Positions 8,976 through 18,589 of a stretch of DNA of 64,000 nucleotides are shown piece by piece (the stretch's first letter is position 1; every line of letters starts with the position of its first letter). This DNA comes from Bacteroidota bacterium. GTDB taxonomy: Bacteria; Bacteroidota; Bacteroidia; B-17B0; Aurantibacillaceae. The stretch lies in contig JACCXH010000010.1 in assembly GCA_013697245.1 (NCBI GenBank), forward strand, positions 62,001 to 126,000, in the 5' to 3' direction. The notes under the pieces are model-generated. The model did no database searches and was not told the DNA's origin. It saw nothing but the letters and a program-made list of their open reading frames with translations. The translations under genes were made by a program, and so were the position numbers.

Positions 8976-10998
8976 TTTCAATGTCATTTTTTTCAGGTGA
9001 AACAAAGCTTAATTCTCCTTTTGCATTTTCGGCCATTAATATCATTCCCTGACTTTCAATTCCTTTTATTTTTCTTGGTGCCAAATTAACTAACAGGCAA
9101 ACTTTTTGCCCAATAATATTCTCTGGCTTAAAATAAACTGCAATACCACTTACTACAGTACGCACATCTTTTCCGGTATCAATAGTTAGCTTTAATAATT
9201 TATCTGTTTTTGGAACCGATTCTGCCGCAATAATAGTAGCGGTTCTTATATCCATTTTAGAAAAATCGTCAAAAGTAGTTTCAGGTTTAAATTCAACCGT
9301 ACCTGCACTTACTAAATTATCTTCTTTGCTTTTTTGTAACTTGCTTAATTGATTTTGAATTTGCTCATCTTCTACCTTAGAGAATAACAATTCATCTTTA
9401 TTTATTTTGTGGCCATGGGCCATGTTGGATGTTTGGCTGCCAGCAGCCCAACGCAAAGGTTTAATATTTAAAAGCTCAAATAATTTTTTTGAGGTGAACG
9501 GTAAAAAGGGTTCTGCTAAAATGGCCAGGTTGCAAGAGATCTGAAGTGCCACGTTCATAATTGTTTTAACACGTTGCTCATCTGTTTTAATTAATTTCCA
9601 GGGCTCTGTCTCTGCCAAATATTTATTACCAATGCGGGCAACGTTCATCCATTCGCTAATAGCTTCTCTAAATTTAAATTGCTCAATTGCTTTAGCCACT
9701 TTTGCAGGGGCAGCGGCTAATTCTTCCAATACTATAAGATCTTCTTTATTATATGTTTTTGCTTCTGGAACATGACCATCATAGAACTTATGTGTTAAAA
9801 CCAAAGTGCGGTTTATAAAATTCCCAAAAATGGCAACCAACTCGCTGTTGTTCTTTGTTTGAAAATCCTTCCAGGTAAAATCATTATCTTTTGTTTCGGG
9901 TGCGTTTGAACATAAAGTATAACGCAAAACATCTTGCATTCCTTTAAAATCAGCTAAATACTCGTGTAGCCAAACAGCCCAATTGCGGGAGGTTGAGATC
10001 TTATCGCCTTCTAAATTTAAAAATTCATTTGCAGGAACATTGTCCGGTAAAATAAATTCGCCATGCTCCATTAACATCGCCGGAAAAATAATACAATGAA
10101 AAACAATATTATCTTTTCCAATAAAGTGTATTAAACGCGAGTCATCTTTTTTCCAATAATTTTCCCAGGTATCCGGCAATAGATCTTTAGTAGCAGAAAT
10201 ATAGCCAATTGGTGCATCAAACCAAACGTATAACACTTTTCCTTCAGCATCTTTTAAAGGTACCGGTACGCCCCAATCCAGGTCGCGCGTCATAGCCCTT
10301 GGTTGCAAACCATCGCCACTATCTAACCAACTTTTGCATTGCCCGTAAACATTGGCTTTCCAATCGCTGTGTTTTTCAATGTATGCTTTTATTTTTGGCT
10401 GTAATTTATCTAAAGGTAAAAACCAGTTCTTTGTTTGTTTTAAAACCGGCTTGTTTCCCGACAGGGTTGATTTAGGGTCAATAAGGTCGGTAGCGTTCAA
10501 TGTTGATCCGCAACGCTCACACTGGTCGCCATAAGCATTGGGGTTAGCGCATTTTGGACAGGTACCAACAATATAACGGTCGGCAAGAAATTGCTTTGCC
10601 GTTTCGTCGTAATACTGTTCTGTTACTTCTTCCGTAAATCCATGCTTATCATACAATACTTTAAAAAAATCGGAAGCTGTTTGGTGATGGGTCTTTGATG
10701 AGGTGCGAGAGTATATATCAAATGATATCCCAAAATCTTTAAAAGAAGTTCCCATCAGGTTGTGGTATTTGTCTACAATAGCCTGGGGGGTGGTATGTTC
10801 TTTTTTTGCTTTAATGGTAATAGGCACGCCATGTTCATCGCTTCCGCATATAAATTTAACATCGTGGCCAATACTTCTTAAGTACCTAACATAAATATCT
10901 GCAGGCAGGTAACATCCTGCTAAATGGCCAATATGAACAGGGCCATTTGCATAAGGCAATGCTGCAGTAACTAATGTTCTTTTAAATTTTGAATTCAT
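8956..10998 (-). CDS. metG: Methionyl-tRNA synthetase
   Basis: It charges tRNA-Met with methionine using ATP. The 680-residue protein has the HIGH motif at 22-25 (PVHIGHLAG), the zinc-knuckle cysteines at about 145-165 (CPKC ... CERCG), the KMSKS-loop variant KISTS at 333-337, the anticodon-binding helical domain, and a C-terminal tRNA-binding OB domain (about 575-680; [14 protein letters not shown]). The domain order is that of the E. coli-type long MetG. A promoter box lies about 85 bases upstream. The gene shares a 20-base overlap with the secreted-protein gene that follows. Confidence 0.97.
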   Translation of the reverse strand: MNSKFKRTLVTAALPYANGPVHIGHLAGCYLPADIYVRYLRSIGHDVKFICGSDEHGVPITIKAKKEHTTPQAIVDKYHNLMGTSFKDFGISFDIYSRTSSKTHHQTASDFFKVLYDKHGFTEEVTEQYYDETAKQFLADRYIVGTCPKCANPNAYGDQCERCGSTLNATDLIDPKSTLSGNKPVLKQTKNWFLPLDKLQPKIKAYIEKHSDWKANVYGQCKSWLDSGDGLQPRAMTRDLDWGVPVPLKDAEGKVLYVWFDAPIGYISATKDLLPDTWENYWKKDDSRLIHFIGKDNIVFHCIIFPAMLMEHGEFILPDNVPANEFLNLEGDKISTSRNWAVWLHEYLADFKGMQDVLRYTLCSNAPETKDNDFTWKDFQTKNNSELVAIFGNFINRTLVLTHKFYDGHVPEAKTYNKEDLIVLEELAAAPAKVAKAIEQFKFREAISEWMNVARIGNKYLAETEPWKLIKTDEQRVKTIMNVALQISCNLAILAEPFLPFTSKKLFELLNIKPLRWAAGSQTSNMAHGHKINKDELLFSKVEDEQIQNQLSKLQKSKEDNLVSAGTVEFKPETTFDDFSKMDIRTATIIAAESVPKTDKLLKLTIDTGKDVRTVVSGIAVYFKPENIIGQKVCLLVNLAPRKIKGIESQGMILMAENAKGELSFVSPEKNDIENGAIVK

Positions 10999-11082
10999 TT
11001 TTATCTCCTAAAGTGCAACCCGTTATGCCTTTTCATTTTTTTGCTGAAAGTGCAAATCAATTAATTTTTTGTTATATTTATA

Positions 11083-11090
11083 CAAAAGTA
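11083..11090 (-). promoter_or_regulatory. Putative -7 box (TACTTTTG) upstream of metG
   Basis: Read on the minus strand the sequence is TACTTTTG, matching TAnnTTTG, about 85 bases before the metG ATG. No obvious -33 TTG is seen. The box sits in the divergent gap shared with the NUMOD4/HNH-like gene. Confidence 0.45.
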
Positions 11091-11116
11091 ACTATAACTA
11101 TTAAAATAAATTAAGA

Positions 11117-11869
11117 ATGAGCAATAAAAAAGAAATTTGGAAAACAATTACTGTAAATGGCAAAAAACCTTCGGTGCCATATGTAATTTCAAATCATGGC
11201 CATTTTGGTGTATTATTAGACAAAAGTGGCAAGGTTGAGAAAAGAAACTTTAAGCCTACAGCCGGCAGTTACCGCTTTAACGTAAGGCAGGACGGTAAAG
11301 CTGCAGCTATCTTTTTATACAAAGAAGTTGCTAAAGCTTTCTTAAAAAAACCATCTCCAAAACATAAATTTGTAATTCATAAAGATCATAATTATTTAAA
11401 TGATCATGTTGATAATTTAAAATGGGCTACACAGACCGAACACAGGGCGCACACCACTTTTAGCCCGAATGCCATTTTATCGAGAAAGAAAAAAGCCATT
11501 GTAAAAAGCTCGCATTCGCAAGTCTTTAACGAGAAAAGCATTGTTACGCTTAAGAAAATGATCTGGGATCCTAAAAGAAAATTATCGTTCAAACAAATAG
11601 CCGAAAAGTTTGGGGTTTCTGAAATGCAGATCTACCGTATTAAAACCGGCCAGTTCTGGTACCACGTTAGAGTTGAGAACGAACCAATCCATGCAAAATA
11701 CAAGCAAAACTTAAGCAACATTGCTTACCAGGAAAAAAAATCGGAAGTTGAAACTGCAAAAAAAGAAAAGCGTGAAGCTTTATTAAAGAAAAGTGCAACT
11801 AAGAAAAAAACCGGTAGCGGCAAAAAAGTAAAAGCAAAAAAAGGTAAAGCAGCTAAGAGAAAAAGATAA
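11117..11869 (+). CDS. NUMOD4/HNH-like DNA-binding protein with lysine-rich tail
   Basis: The 250 residues show parts of a homing-endonuclease-like protein. A NUMOD4-type segment (about 6-30; EIWKTI ... PYVISNHGHF) is followed by an HNH_3-like region (about 62-112; VAKAF ... IHKDHNYLNDHVDNLKWAT) and a helix-turn-helix (157-181; SFKQIAEKFGVSEMQIYRIKTGQFW). A strongly basic tail (about 214-250) rich in Lys and Ala resembles histone H1 tails. The usual His of the vHR motif is Tyr68, and the Asn/Asp normally before the motif His (His88) is Ile87, so nuclease activity is doubtful. It is not inside an intron or another gene. It is the first gene of an apparent operon with the LD-carboxypeptidase (4-base gap). 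Possible roles are regulator or nucleoid protein; this is inference. Confidence 0.7.
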   Translation: MSNKKEIWKTITVNGKKPSVPYVISNHGHFGVLLDKSGKVEKRNFKPTAGSYRFNVRQDGKAAAIFLYKEVAKAFLKKPSPKHKFVIHKDHNYLNDHVDNLKWATQTEHRAHTTFSPNAILSRKKKAIVKSSHSQVFNEKSIVTLKKMIWDPKRKLSFKQIAEKFGVSEMQIYRIKTGQFWYHVRVENEPIHAKYKQNLSNIAYQEKKSEVETAKKEKREALLKKSATKKKTGSGKKVKAKKGKAAKRKR

Positions 11870-11873
11870 TATA

Positions 11874-12770
11874 ATGGCCGTTATACCTCCTTATTTAAAA
11901 AAAGGTGATACCATTTTAATTATTGCTACCGCACGCGCAAGGTCTAAAGAGGCCATTAAACCTGCCATTGATATTTTAAAAAGCTGGGGCCTAAAGGTTG
12001 AAACCGGCCCAAACGCTTTTAAAGTACATCATCAATTTGCGGGCACTGATGAACAGCGCATCAACGACCTGCAATGGGCCATCGATCATAAAAGCGCCAA
12101 AGCTATCCTCATTAGTGGCGGCGGATATGGAACCTTAAGAGTAATTGATCACGTTAATTTTAAGCCGCTCACAAAAACCCCAAAGTGGTTTGTAGGTTAC
12201 AGCGATACTACAATTATTCACAACCGTTTATTTCATTTAAAGATGGCAGCCATACATGGTACAATGGCTTTTCAGTTCCCAAAAAATGAAGAAGCCACTT
12301 TGTCTATTAAGCAATTATTGTTTGGCGAAAAAATAATTTACAACATCCCTAAAAACAAATATAACAGGGCGGGTAAAGCAGAGTCAGAAATAGTTGGCGG
12401 TAACCTTTCATTATTATATGCTTTAAGCGGAAGTGTTGATGATGTTTACGGGAAAAATAAGATCTTATTTATTGAAGACCTGGATGAGCAATTATATCAT
12501 GTGGATAGAATGATCTTACAGTTAAAACGCAGCGGAAAACTTAAACATTTAAAAGGCCTGATTGTTGGGGGTATGAGCGACATGAAAGATAATGCCATAC
12601 CTTTTGGGAAAACCGCCGAAGAAATTATTTTAGATGCCGTTAAAGAATACGATTACCCCGTTTGCTTTAATTTTCCGGCCGGACATATTGAAAAAAATAT
12701 GGCGCTTTATTTAGGAAAAAAAGCAAAATTAGAAGTCACAAAAAATAAAGTTGAATTAAGTTATTTATAA
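11874..12770 (+). CDS. LD-carboxypeptidase (S66 family)
   Basis: S66 enzymes cleave the terminal D-alanine from tetrapeptide stems in murein recycling. The 298-residue protein has the family layout and triad: nucleophile Ser110 in GYSDTT, Glu201 in FIEDLDE and His271 in FPAGH. The spacing is close to that of E. coli LdcA. No signal peptide is present, so it acts in the cytoplasm. It lies 4 bases after the NUMOD4/HNH-like gene and 1 base before the hydrolase gene, in the same operon. Confidence 0.93.
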   Translation: MAVIPPYLKKGDTILIIATARARSKEAIKPAIDILKSWGLKVETGPNAFKVHHQFAGTDEQRINDLQWAIDHKSAKAILISGGGYGTLRVIDHVNFKPLTKTPKWFVGYSDTTIIHNRLFHLKMAAIHGTMAFQFPKNEEATLSIKQLLFGEKIIYNIPKNKYNRAGKAESEIVGGNLSLLYALSGSVDDVYGKNKILFIEDLDEQLYHVDRMILQLKRSGKLKHLKGLIVGGMSDMKDNAIPFGKTAEEIILDAVKEYDYPVCFNFPAGHIEKNMALYLGKKAKLEVTKNKVELSYL

Positions 12771-12771
12771 C

Positions 12772-13569
12772 ATGTTTTGTAAAACCTCCGATAATTTAAA
12801 TGTGTATTACGAAGTGCAGGGTAATGCTGCCGCTTCTGAAACACTTGTTTTTTTAAACGGCTTAACACAATCAACCGCATCATGGTTTTTTGTTTTGCCT
12901 TTTTTTAAAGATAAATATAAGCTCGTTTTGTTGGATCTTATATTCCAGGGACAAAGCGATAAGGCCGAAGTATGGCGTGATTTTGACAAACATGCAAGAG
13001 ATGTAAAGAGTGTTTTGGAGCAGGAAAAAATAAGCAAAGCAAACATCATTGGTTTATCTTATGGCAGCTTGGTGGCGCAGCATTTTGCAGTTAATCATCC
13101 GGCTTTGGTACATAAATTAATTTTGATCTCTACCTTCGCGCACAAAACACCATATTACGATGCCATTGAGTTAAGCTGGTGGCGGGCATTAGAGTTTGGC
13201 GGTTATAATTTGATGTTAGATATTATGCTGCCAAGTGTTTTAAGCGAAGGATACTTTTCCAATCCTATAATTCCCATTCAATTAATGAAAGAAGCACGTT
13301 TGGATGCACAACAAAACAAACAAGCCATTTTTCATTTAATGCAAGCCACAAAAGAAAGAAAAGATTACCGCCGCGACCTTGAAAAGATAACGGCCCCCAC
13401 TTTGGTTATACAAGGCGAAAAAGATCTTTTATTACCGGTACATTTAGCGCAGGAAGTTCATAAACACATTAAGAGCTCAAAATTAATAGTTGTATCAAAC
13501 GCAGGGCATACTTTAAATTTAGAGCACGTGCCCGAAGTGTGTGGATATATAAAAGAGTTTTTAAATTAA
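12772..13569 (+). CDS. Alpha/beta-hydrolase
   Basis: The 265 residues form a typical alpha/beta-hydrolase fold with the nucleophile elbow GLSYGS (Ser96), acid Asp218 in GEKDLLLP and His246 in NAGHTLN, plus an oxyanion-hole segment NGLTQS. No signal peptide is seen, so it is cytosolic. The substrate cannot be read from the sequence; it could be an esterase or an acyl-carrier-protein esterase-like enzyme. The gap of one base to the LD-carboxypeptidase suggests coupling. The operon ends at a C/G-rich hairpin (13585-13602). Confidence 0.85.
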   Translation: MFCKTSDNLNVYYEVQGNAAASETLVFLNGLTQSTASWFFVLPFFKDKYKLVLLDLIFQGQSDKAEVWRDFDKHARDVKSVLEQEKISKANIIGLSYGSLVAQHFAVNHPALVHKLILISTFAHKTPYYDAIELSWWRALEFGGYNLMLDIMLPSVLSEGYFSNPIIPIQLMKEARLDAQQNKQAIFHLMQATKERKDYRRDLEKITAPTLVIQGEKDLLLPVHLAQEVHKHIKSSKLIVVSNAGHTLNLEHVPEVCGYIKEFLN

Positions 13570-13574
13570 TTCAA

Positions 13575-13602
13575 TCCCCCCTAACCCCCTTCTCTAAGGG
13601 GG
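13575..13602. repeat. C-run/G-run hairpin element between convergent genes
   Basis: CCCCCTT and AAGGGGG (13585-13591 and 13596-13602) form a perfect 7-bp stem with loop CTCT. A second C-run precedes it at 13575-13581 and could pair alternatively with the G-run. This resembles the short C/G palindromes scattered between genes in some Bacteroidota genomes. There is no T-tract, so it is a weak terminator candidate at best. It is the only GC-rich patch in this AT-rich area. Confidence 0.5.
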
Positions 13603-13616
13603 AATAACATTGGTTG

Positions 13617-14333
13617 TTATTTCAGATCAAACAAATTATTTACGCCGGGATAACGTTCTACCGTAAAGCCCTCTGCATAAGCTACGCCAATTGCCCGGCC
13701 CCATAGTGCTAATTTACTGTTCAATGTTTCTATAAACGCTTTGCTAGATATTGGCGTTTCAGGTTCTTTAGAGTTTGGATCAAAGAACTGCGACGAAAAA
13801 GCCATGATTGCTTTGTGTTTTATTTCCATAAAATCTGTAATATCAATTACAAGATCGGGATGAATGTAATGATCTTGTATGTAGTGATAAACCGCTTTTG
13901 GTCGCCATGCACTTTGTTTTTGGCCATCGGCCATTGTTTCAATTTTTATAAGGCCGCTATAAAAACAAGCGTCTGATACCAATTTAGCAGCACGGCCATG
14001 ATCGGGATGACGATCGTTAATAGCATTACATAAAATAATTTCTGGTTGGTGTTTGCGAATGACCTCTATAATTTGGCGTTGGTGTGCTTCATTATTTTCA
14101 AAAAAACCATCTTTCATTTTTAACTGGGTCCTGAAAGAAACATTTAAAATTTTTGCAGCTTCAGTTGCTTCTTTGGTGCGAAGCTCAGCACTGCCCCGCG
14201 TGCCAAGTTCGCCAAGAGTAAGATCTAAGATGCCTACTGTTTTACCCAATGCAATATGTTTTGCAATAGTGCCGCTACAACCTAACTCCACATCATCTGG
14301 ATGAACCCCTATGGCTAAAATATCAACCTTCAT
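13617..14333 (-). CDS. bshB1: Bacillithiol biosynthesis deacetylase BshB1
   Basis: BshB1 removes the acetyl group from GlcNAc-malate, the second step of bacillithiol synthesis. The 238-residue LmbE/PIG-L-type protein has the zinc-binding HPDD at 11-14, the LTLGELGTRGS segment, and the NDRHPDHG motif with its catalytic-site histidine. Length matches the family. The start is one base from the lpxD stop codon (lpxD upstream), so both belong to one leftward operon. The other bsh genes are not in this window. Confidence 0.93.
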   Translation of the reverse strand: MKVDILAIGVHPDDVELGCSGTIAKHIALGKTVGILDLTLGELGTRGSAELRTKEATEAAKILNVSFRTQLKMKDGFFENNEAHQRQIIEVIRKHQPEIILCNAINDRHPDHGRAAKLVSDACFYSGLIKIETMADGQKQSAWRPKAVYHYIQDHYIHPDLVIDITDFMEIKHKAIMAFSSQFFDPNSKEPETPISSKAFIETLNSKLALWGRAIGVAYAEGFTVERYPGVNNLFDLK

Positions 14334-14334
14334 A

Positions 14335-15366
14335 TTATTTTGATTTTTTGATCAGGTCATTAATCTTCTCATTTATTTTTGGAAGGTTCCTGAACAGAAC
14401 AAAACTGCGTTTAAACTCGCCGCTATTAAAGGCCGGCGAGCCTTGTACTATTTCGCCTTCTTTTTCAATACTCGATGCTACGCCCGATTGCCCACCAATT
14501 TTTACGCCGTTAGCAATTTTTAAGTGTCCGGCAATACCTACCTGGGCGCCGATCATACAATTCTTTCCAACTTTGGTTGAGCCGGCAACACCTGAAAGAC
14601 CTGCAATAACCGTGTTCTCGCCTATCTCCACATTATGCGCTATCTGCACTAAATTATCCAACTTTACACCTTTACGTAAAACAGTAGATCCTAACGTTGC
14701 TCTATCAATGGATGAATTAGATCCTACTTCTACATTATCTTCGATTACCACGTTTCCTATTTGCGGCACTTTTACAAAAGCATTTCCCTCGGTATTTGGT
14801 GCAAAACCAAAACCATCACTGCCAATTACTGTGCTGGCATGAATAGTGCAATTAGCGCCGATCTTGCAATCGTAATATAATTTTACCCCGGGAAATAAAG
14901 TGGTGTTATCGCCAACTTCACAATTATCGCCAATGTAAACATGCGGATATAACTTTACATTATTACCAATTTTTGCGTTTTGGCCAATGTAAACAAAGGC
15001 GCCAATATAGCAATCTGTACCCGTTGTAGCACTTTCAGAAACAAAGGATGGTTGTTCTATACCAACTTTATTTCCTTTTATTTGCGTATATATTTCTAAT
15101 AATTTTGCAAAAGATTCGTAGGCATTATCTACACGTATTAAGGTGCAGGTTGACTTTACCGGTTTTTCAAGTGTTAATGTTCTATTAACAATAACAATGC
15201 TTGCGTCGGTAGTATAAATAAAATGAGTGTATATTGGATTTGATAAAAAAGATAAGGTCTTTTCTTTTCCTTCTTCGATCTTAGAAAGATTATTTACTAC
15301 GGCATTCGCATTTCCCTCTACAGTTCCATTTAAAAGTTGTGCTATTTGTTGAGCAGAAAATTCCAT
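14335..15366 (-). CDS. lpxD: UDP-3-O-acylglucosamine N-acyltransferase
   Basis: LpxD transfers the second hydroxyacyl chain to the amine of UDP-3-O-acyl-glucosamine in lipid A synthesis. The 343-residue protein has an N-terminal uridine-binding domain (about 1-100), a left-handed beta-helix of hexapeptide repeats (about 105-310; IGNNVKL, IGDNCEV, IGANCTI and others) and a C-terminal helix. The catalytic histidine is His244 in [10 protein letters not shown]. Start ATG at 15366. It is followed immediately by bshB1. A non-coding gap of 32 bases separates it from the polysaccharide genes upstream, which read in the same direction. Confidence 0.97.
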   Translation of the reverse strand: MEFSAQQIAQLLNGTVEGNANAVVNNLSKIEEGKEKTLSFLSNPIYTHFIYTTDASIVIVNRTLTLEKPVKSTCTLIRVDNAYESFAKLLEIYTQIKGNKVGIEQPSFVSESATTGTDCYIGAFVYIGQNAKIGNNVKLYPHVYIGDNCEVGDNTTLFPGVKLYYDCKIGANCTIHASTVIGSDGFGFAPNTEGNAFVKVPQIGNVVIEDNVEVGSNSSIDRATLGSTVLRKGVKLDNLVQIAHNVEIGENTVIAGLSGVAGSTKVGKNCMIGAQVGIAGHLKIANGVKIGGQSGVASSIEKEGEIVQGSPAFNSGEFKRSFVLFRNLPKINEKINDLIKKSK

Positions 15367-15398
15367 ACAGTTTTTACACCTTAAATTTAAGTAATTTA

Positions 15399-16382
15399 TT
15401 AATACATAATTCGTTTAGATAAAAGTTGTGTGGGTTTTTCTACAAAACGGTACATAATGTAAGAGGATAAAATAGTTACTGCTAAACCTAAAGAAATAAC
15501 CAGGGGCTTTTGCCAGCTTTGAAAAAAAGAATGGCTTAAAACATTAATGATACTTCCGCCAATTAAGGGGTGAATAAGGTAAAGGGAGTAGGAAATGTTC
15601 CCAAAGAAATTTAAAATTTTATTTGAATAGGTATTAAAAAAGTGAATGAATATAACAGCAAAAAGTGCAAGGAAGGCATCGAGTTGACTAAATTTAAAAT
15701 ACACCACAAAAAAAGAAACGAAAAGCACAACTAAAAACTCGATGATATTTATTTTACCAACATAATAAAAACTCCAGCAAATACCCATTAAAAAAATAGC
15801 TGCATAGGGTGGAAAAAAATTCATATCCAAAAAATAAAAAGGCAAGCCCAATAGAGAAATATAGAAAAGCATGCGACCCATTATTTTCCCTTTAATGACC
15901 AGCAAGATCAAAAAACTTATTAGCAAATAATATTGAAATTCAATGGCGAGTGTCCAAAACACTTCGTTCAGCCATTTAAACTTATCTAAAAAAAACGGAA
16001 CAAGATAACCAATGTGAACCACCACTTGTGTGAAACTAATTTCAGTTACATCCTCTTTTATAATTTGTTTTCGCAACAGAATAAGTGTAACGGACAAAGC
16101 CAGCGCCACTAAATACGGCGGTTCTATACGAATAATACGTTTCATTAAAAACCTTGGCCATTTTTTAATGGTGTAACCTGCCCGCAACAGAGAAAGTGGG
16201 ATAACTACACCCGAGATCACAAAAAAAATAGTGATACCGAATTGTCCATAGTAAGCAATATCTAAAACAATTTGTTCTGTAACATAATTAACTGTAGAAT
16301 AAATAAAGTGATACAAACAAACTAGCAGTGCAGCTATGCCGCGCAAATTATTAATAAAAGGTATTTGTGTCCGCTTAAACAA
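15399..16382 (-). CDS. Acyltransferase 3 family membrane protein
   Basis: The 327-residue polytopic protein starts with the family signature [18 protein letters not shown] and has about ten hydrophobic segments. Family members (OafA/ExoZ type) O-acetylate cell-surface sugars at the inner membrane. The start codon is TTG (TTG TTT AAG), since no ATG or GTG occurs early in the frame. It overlaps the stop of the upstream glycosyltransferase by 8 bases, so the two are co-translated. Probable job: O-acetylation of the polysaccharide made by the neighbouring genes (inference). Confidence 0.88.
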   Translation of the reverse strand: MFKRTQIPFINNLRGIAALLVCLYHFIYSTVNYVTEQIVLDIAYYGQFGITIFFVISGVVIPLSLLRAGYTIKKWPRFLMKRIIRIEPPYLVALALSVTLILLRKQIIKEDVTEISFTQVVVHIGYLVPFFLDKFKWLNEVFWTLAIEFQYYLLISFLILLVIKGKIMGRMLFYISLLGLPFYFLDMNFFPPYAAIFLMGICWSFYYVGKINIIEFLVVLFVSFFVVYFKFSQLDAFLALFAVIFIHFFNTYSNKILNFFGNISYSLYLIHPLIGGSIINVLSHSFFQSWQKPLVISLGLAVTILSSYIMYRFVEKPTQLLSKRIMY

Positions 16383-17502
16383 GCTTGTTAATAATTGTGA
16401 TTAGTTTTTGTTTTTCGTTGGTCCAGTTCAATTCAGCTGCGCCCACTTTCGCATTTCCCTTATATTCCTGCAGTAATTCTTCTGCCGATAAAATTTGATT
16501 TATCTTTTTGGCAATGGTTTCCGGTTTATGATCGTCAATAAAATCTCCAACTTTATAAGCAGTAATTATTTTTTCTATTTCGGGTAAACGACTGGCTAGT
16601 ATAGGTATTCCGGCTTGTAAATAATCAAAGATCTTATTGGGTAAACTATAATAATAATTTAAATTGGTGTTCTTGTCAATACTAATTCCAAGATCTGCAT
16701 TAAACGTGTAGCTTGTTAATTGCAATTTGGGCATCTTATCAATAAGTAATATTTTTCCCGAAAGGTTTTGATCTTTCACTTTTTTTTGTAAGATGTTCCA
16801 GCAATCACCTCCACCAATAATTAATAAAAATGCGTTATCTACAAATTTCATCGCGTCTATTAGTTCTTCAGCTCCCCTATCGATATTTATCCCTGCGCCT
16901 TGCAATAGGATAATTTTTTTATTAACAGGCAAGCCCAATTGTTGTTTTGATAGGGGTATAAAATTTTCAATAGGCGCAGATATATTCTTTACTGAATGAA
17001 ATTTTACCTTGTACTTTTCTTCAAATATCTTAGCAATACTCTCGTTTACAGTAATACAGTTTTTTAATTTGGGCACAACGCCTTTTTCGATCCTTAACCA
17101 AATCTTTCTTTTAATTGGAGATTCAAGCAGTTCGGGCACTTCGCAAAATAACTCATGGCTATCATAGATTAAGGGAACATTTTTTATTTTGGAAACCCAG
17201 TAGTTTGGTAAAAGCGTATCAAGATCGTTTGCAAGCAACAGATCTGCTTTTTTAAATAATAGTTTAAAGAACAACCTGAAATTAAAAAAGAAATAAAATA
17301 AAGGGCCTTTAAGAAAAAGTAAACGCATACGAATCGTGGTAAAAGGCCAACCCTTAATTGGTAAAGAGTTTGGAAGTTCTCTTCCAATTAGAACTACCTC
17401 ATAACCACATTCTATAAGCGCTAAACAGGTTTTATTAACGCGATTGTCGGTTACAAGGTCGTTAATGACACTAACTACGGCTATTTTTTTTGTTGTAAAC
17501 AA
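16375..17502 (-). CDS. Glycosyltransferase (GT4-like)
   Basis: The 375 residues have a GT-B fold: an N-terminal domain beginning KKIAVVSVINDLVTDNRV, a DSHELF motif around residue 115-120, and a C-terminal nucleotide-sugar-binding domain (ILLQGAGI ... ADLGIS ... LPNKIFDYLQAGIPILAS). This is the pattern of GT4-type transferases that use a retaining mechanism. Start codon TTG at 17502; there is no ATG alternative. It is divergent from murB with about 65 bp between, and coupled to the acyltransferase gene downstream. Donor and acceptor sugars cannot be told. Confidence 0.87.
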   Translation of the reverse strand: MFTTKKIAVVSVINDLVTDNRVNKTCLALIECGYEVVLIGRELPNSLPIKGWPFTTIRMRLLFLKGPLFYFFFNFRLFFKLLFKKADLLLANDLDTLLPNYWVSKIKNVPLIYDSHELFCEVPELLESPIKRKIWLRIEKGVVPKLKNCITVNESIAKIFEEKYKVKFHSVKNISAPIENFIPLSKQQLGLPVNKKIILLQGAGINIDRGAEELIDAMKFVDNAFLLIIGGGDCWNILQKKVKDQNLSGKILLIDKMPKLQLTSYTFNADLGISIDKNTNLNYYYSLPNKIFDYLQAGIPILASRLPEIEKIITAYKVGDFIDDHKPETIAKKINQILSAEELLQEYKGNAKVGAAELNWTNEKQKLITIINKLV

Positions 17503-17554
17503 ATACTTTGTTGATATTGGGTTAAAGATAGAAATATTACAGCTATTTTATTAG

Positions 17555-17562
17555 TATTTTTG
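17555..17562 (+). promoter_or_regulatory. Putative -7 box (TATTTTTG) just before murB
   Basis: It matches TAnnTTTG, but its last base is only 8 bases before the murB ATG, which would give a leaderless or nearly leaderless mRNA. No -33 element is seen. Low certainty. Confidence 0.3.
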
Positions 17563-17569
17563 TTTGAAT

Positions 17570-18589
17570 ATGTTGGATATAAAAAACAATGTAAACCTTA
17601 AACCCTTTAATACCTTTGGTATTGAGGCCTCCTGTACCTTTTTTGCCGAAATAAATTCAGTAGAAGATTTTTTAGCCCTTTTAAAAACCGATACCTATAA
17701 AAATAATTTAAAGTTGATAGTTGGAGGTGGAAGTAATATTCTGTTCACCACGAATTTTAATGGATTGGTAATTAAAAATAATTTAAAGGGAATTACGCTT
17801 GTTTCTGAAAGCAATGATGATGTAATTGTACGTGCAGCAGCAGGCGAAAATTGGCATGGTTTTGTGCTTTGGTGTATTGCAAAAGGTTTTTATGGTTTAG
17901 AGAACCTATCGCTCATCCCGGGTTGCGTGGGTGCCAGCCCTATGCAAAACATTGGTGCTTATGGGGTAGAGATCAAAGATGTGTTTAACGATTTGGAAGC
18001 AATAGATAAAAGTACCGGTTCAAAAAAAATATTTACCAAAGCCGAATGCGAATTTGGCTATCGCGAAAGTGTTTTTAAAACAAAATATAAAGATCAGTTT
18101 TTGATAAGCTCTGTTTCGTTCAAACTAAGTAAACAGCCAAGTGTAAATACCACTTATGGTGCTATTAATTCTGAGTTGGAAGCCATGAAAGTAACAAACC
18201 CAACGGTAAAAGATGTATCTAATGCGGTTATTGCCATCCGCCAAAGTAAGTTGCCTAACCCGGCAGAAATGGGTAATGCCGGCAGTTTTTTTAAGAATCC
18301 AGAAGTTTCAGCAGAAAAATTTAATAGCTTAAAAACATCTTTTGAAGCGCTGGTTGCTTATCCCTTGCCAAACGGCAACTATAAGCTGGCGGCGGGTTGG
18401 CTAATTGAACAATGCGGCTTAAAAGGCTTCGAAAAAGATGGCGCCGCCGTACATTCAAAGCAAGCCTTGGTGCTTATCAATAAAGGCAATTGCACAGGCA
18501 AAGCCGTTTTTGAGTTGTCGGGTTATGTATTACAGAAAGTATTTGATAAATTTGGAGTAACTCTTGAGCGTGAAGTAAACATTATCTGA
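17570..18589 (+). CDS. murB: UDP-N-acetylenolpyruvoylglucosamine reductase
   Basis: MurB reduces UDP-GlcNAc-enolpyruvate to UDP-MurNAc with NADPH and FAD in peptidoglycan synthesis. The 339-residue type I protein has the N-terminal NTFGIEA, the FAD-binding VGGGSNIL, the LSLIPGCVGASPMQNIGAYG block with the conserved YG, and the C-terminal GNAGSFFKNP containing the catalytic serine, followed by the terminal KFGVTLEREV. I choose the ATG at 17570 over a TTG two codons earlier. The stop overlaps the start of the polymerase gene (TGATG), making murB the first gene of the polysaccharide operon. Confidence 0.96.
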   Translation: MLDIKNNVNLKPFNTFGIEASCTFFAEINSVEDFLALLKTDTYKNNLKLIVGGGSNILFTTNFNGLVIKNNLKGITLVSESNDDVIVRAAAGENWHGFVLWCIAKGFYGLENLSLIPGCVGASPMQNIGAYGVEIKDVFNDLEAIDKSTGSKKIFTKAECEFGYRESVFKTKYKDQFLISSVSFKLSKQPSVNTTYGAINSELEAMKVTNPTVKDVSNAVIAIRQSKLPNPAEMGNAGSFFKNPEVSAEKFNSLKTSFEALVAYPLPNGNYKLAAGWLIEQCGLKGFEKDGAAVHSKQALVLINKGNCTGKAVFELSGYVLQKVFDKFGVTLEREVNII

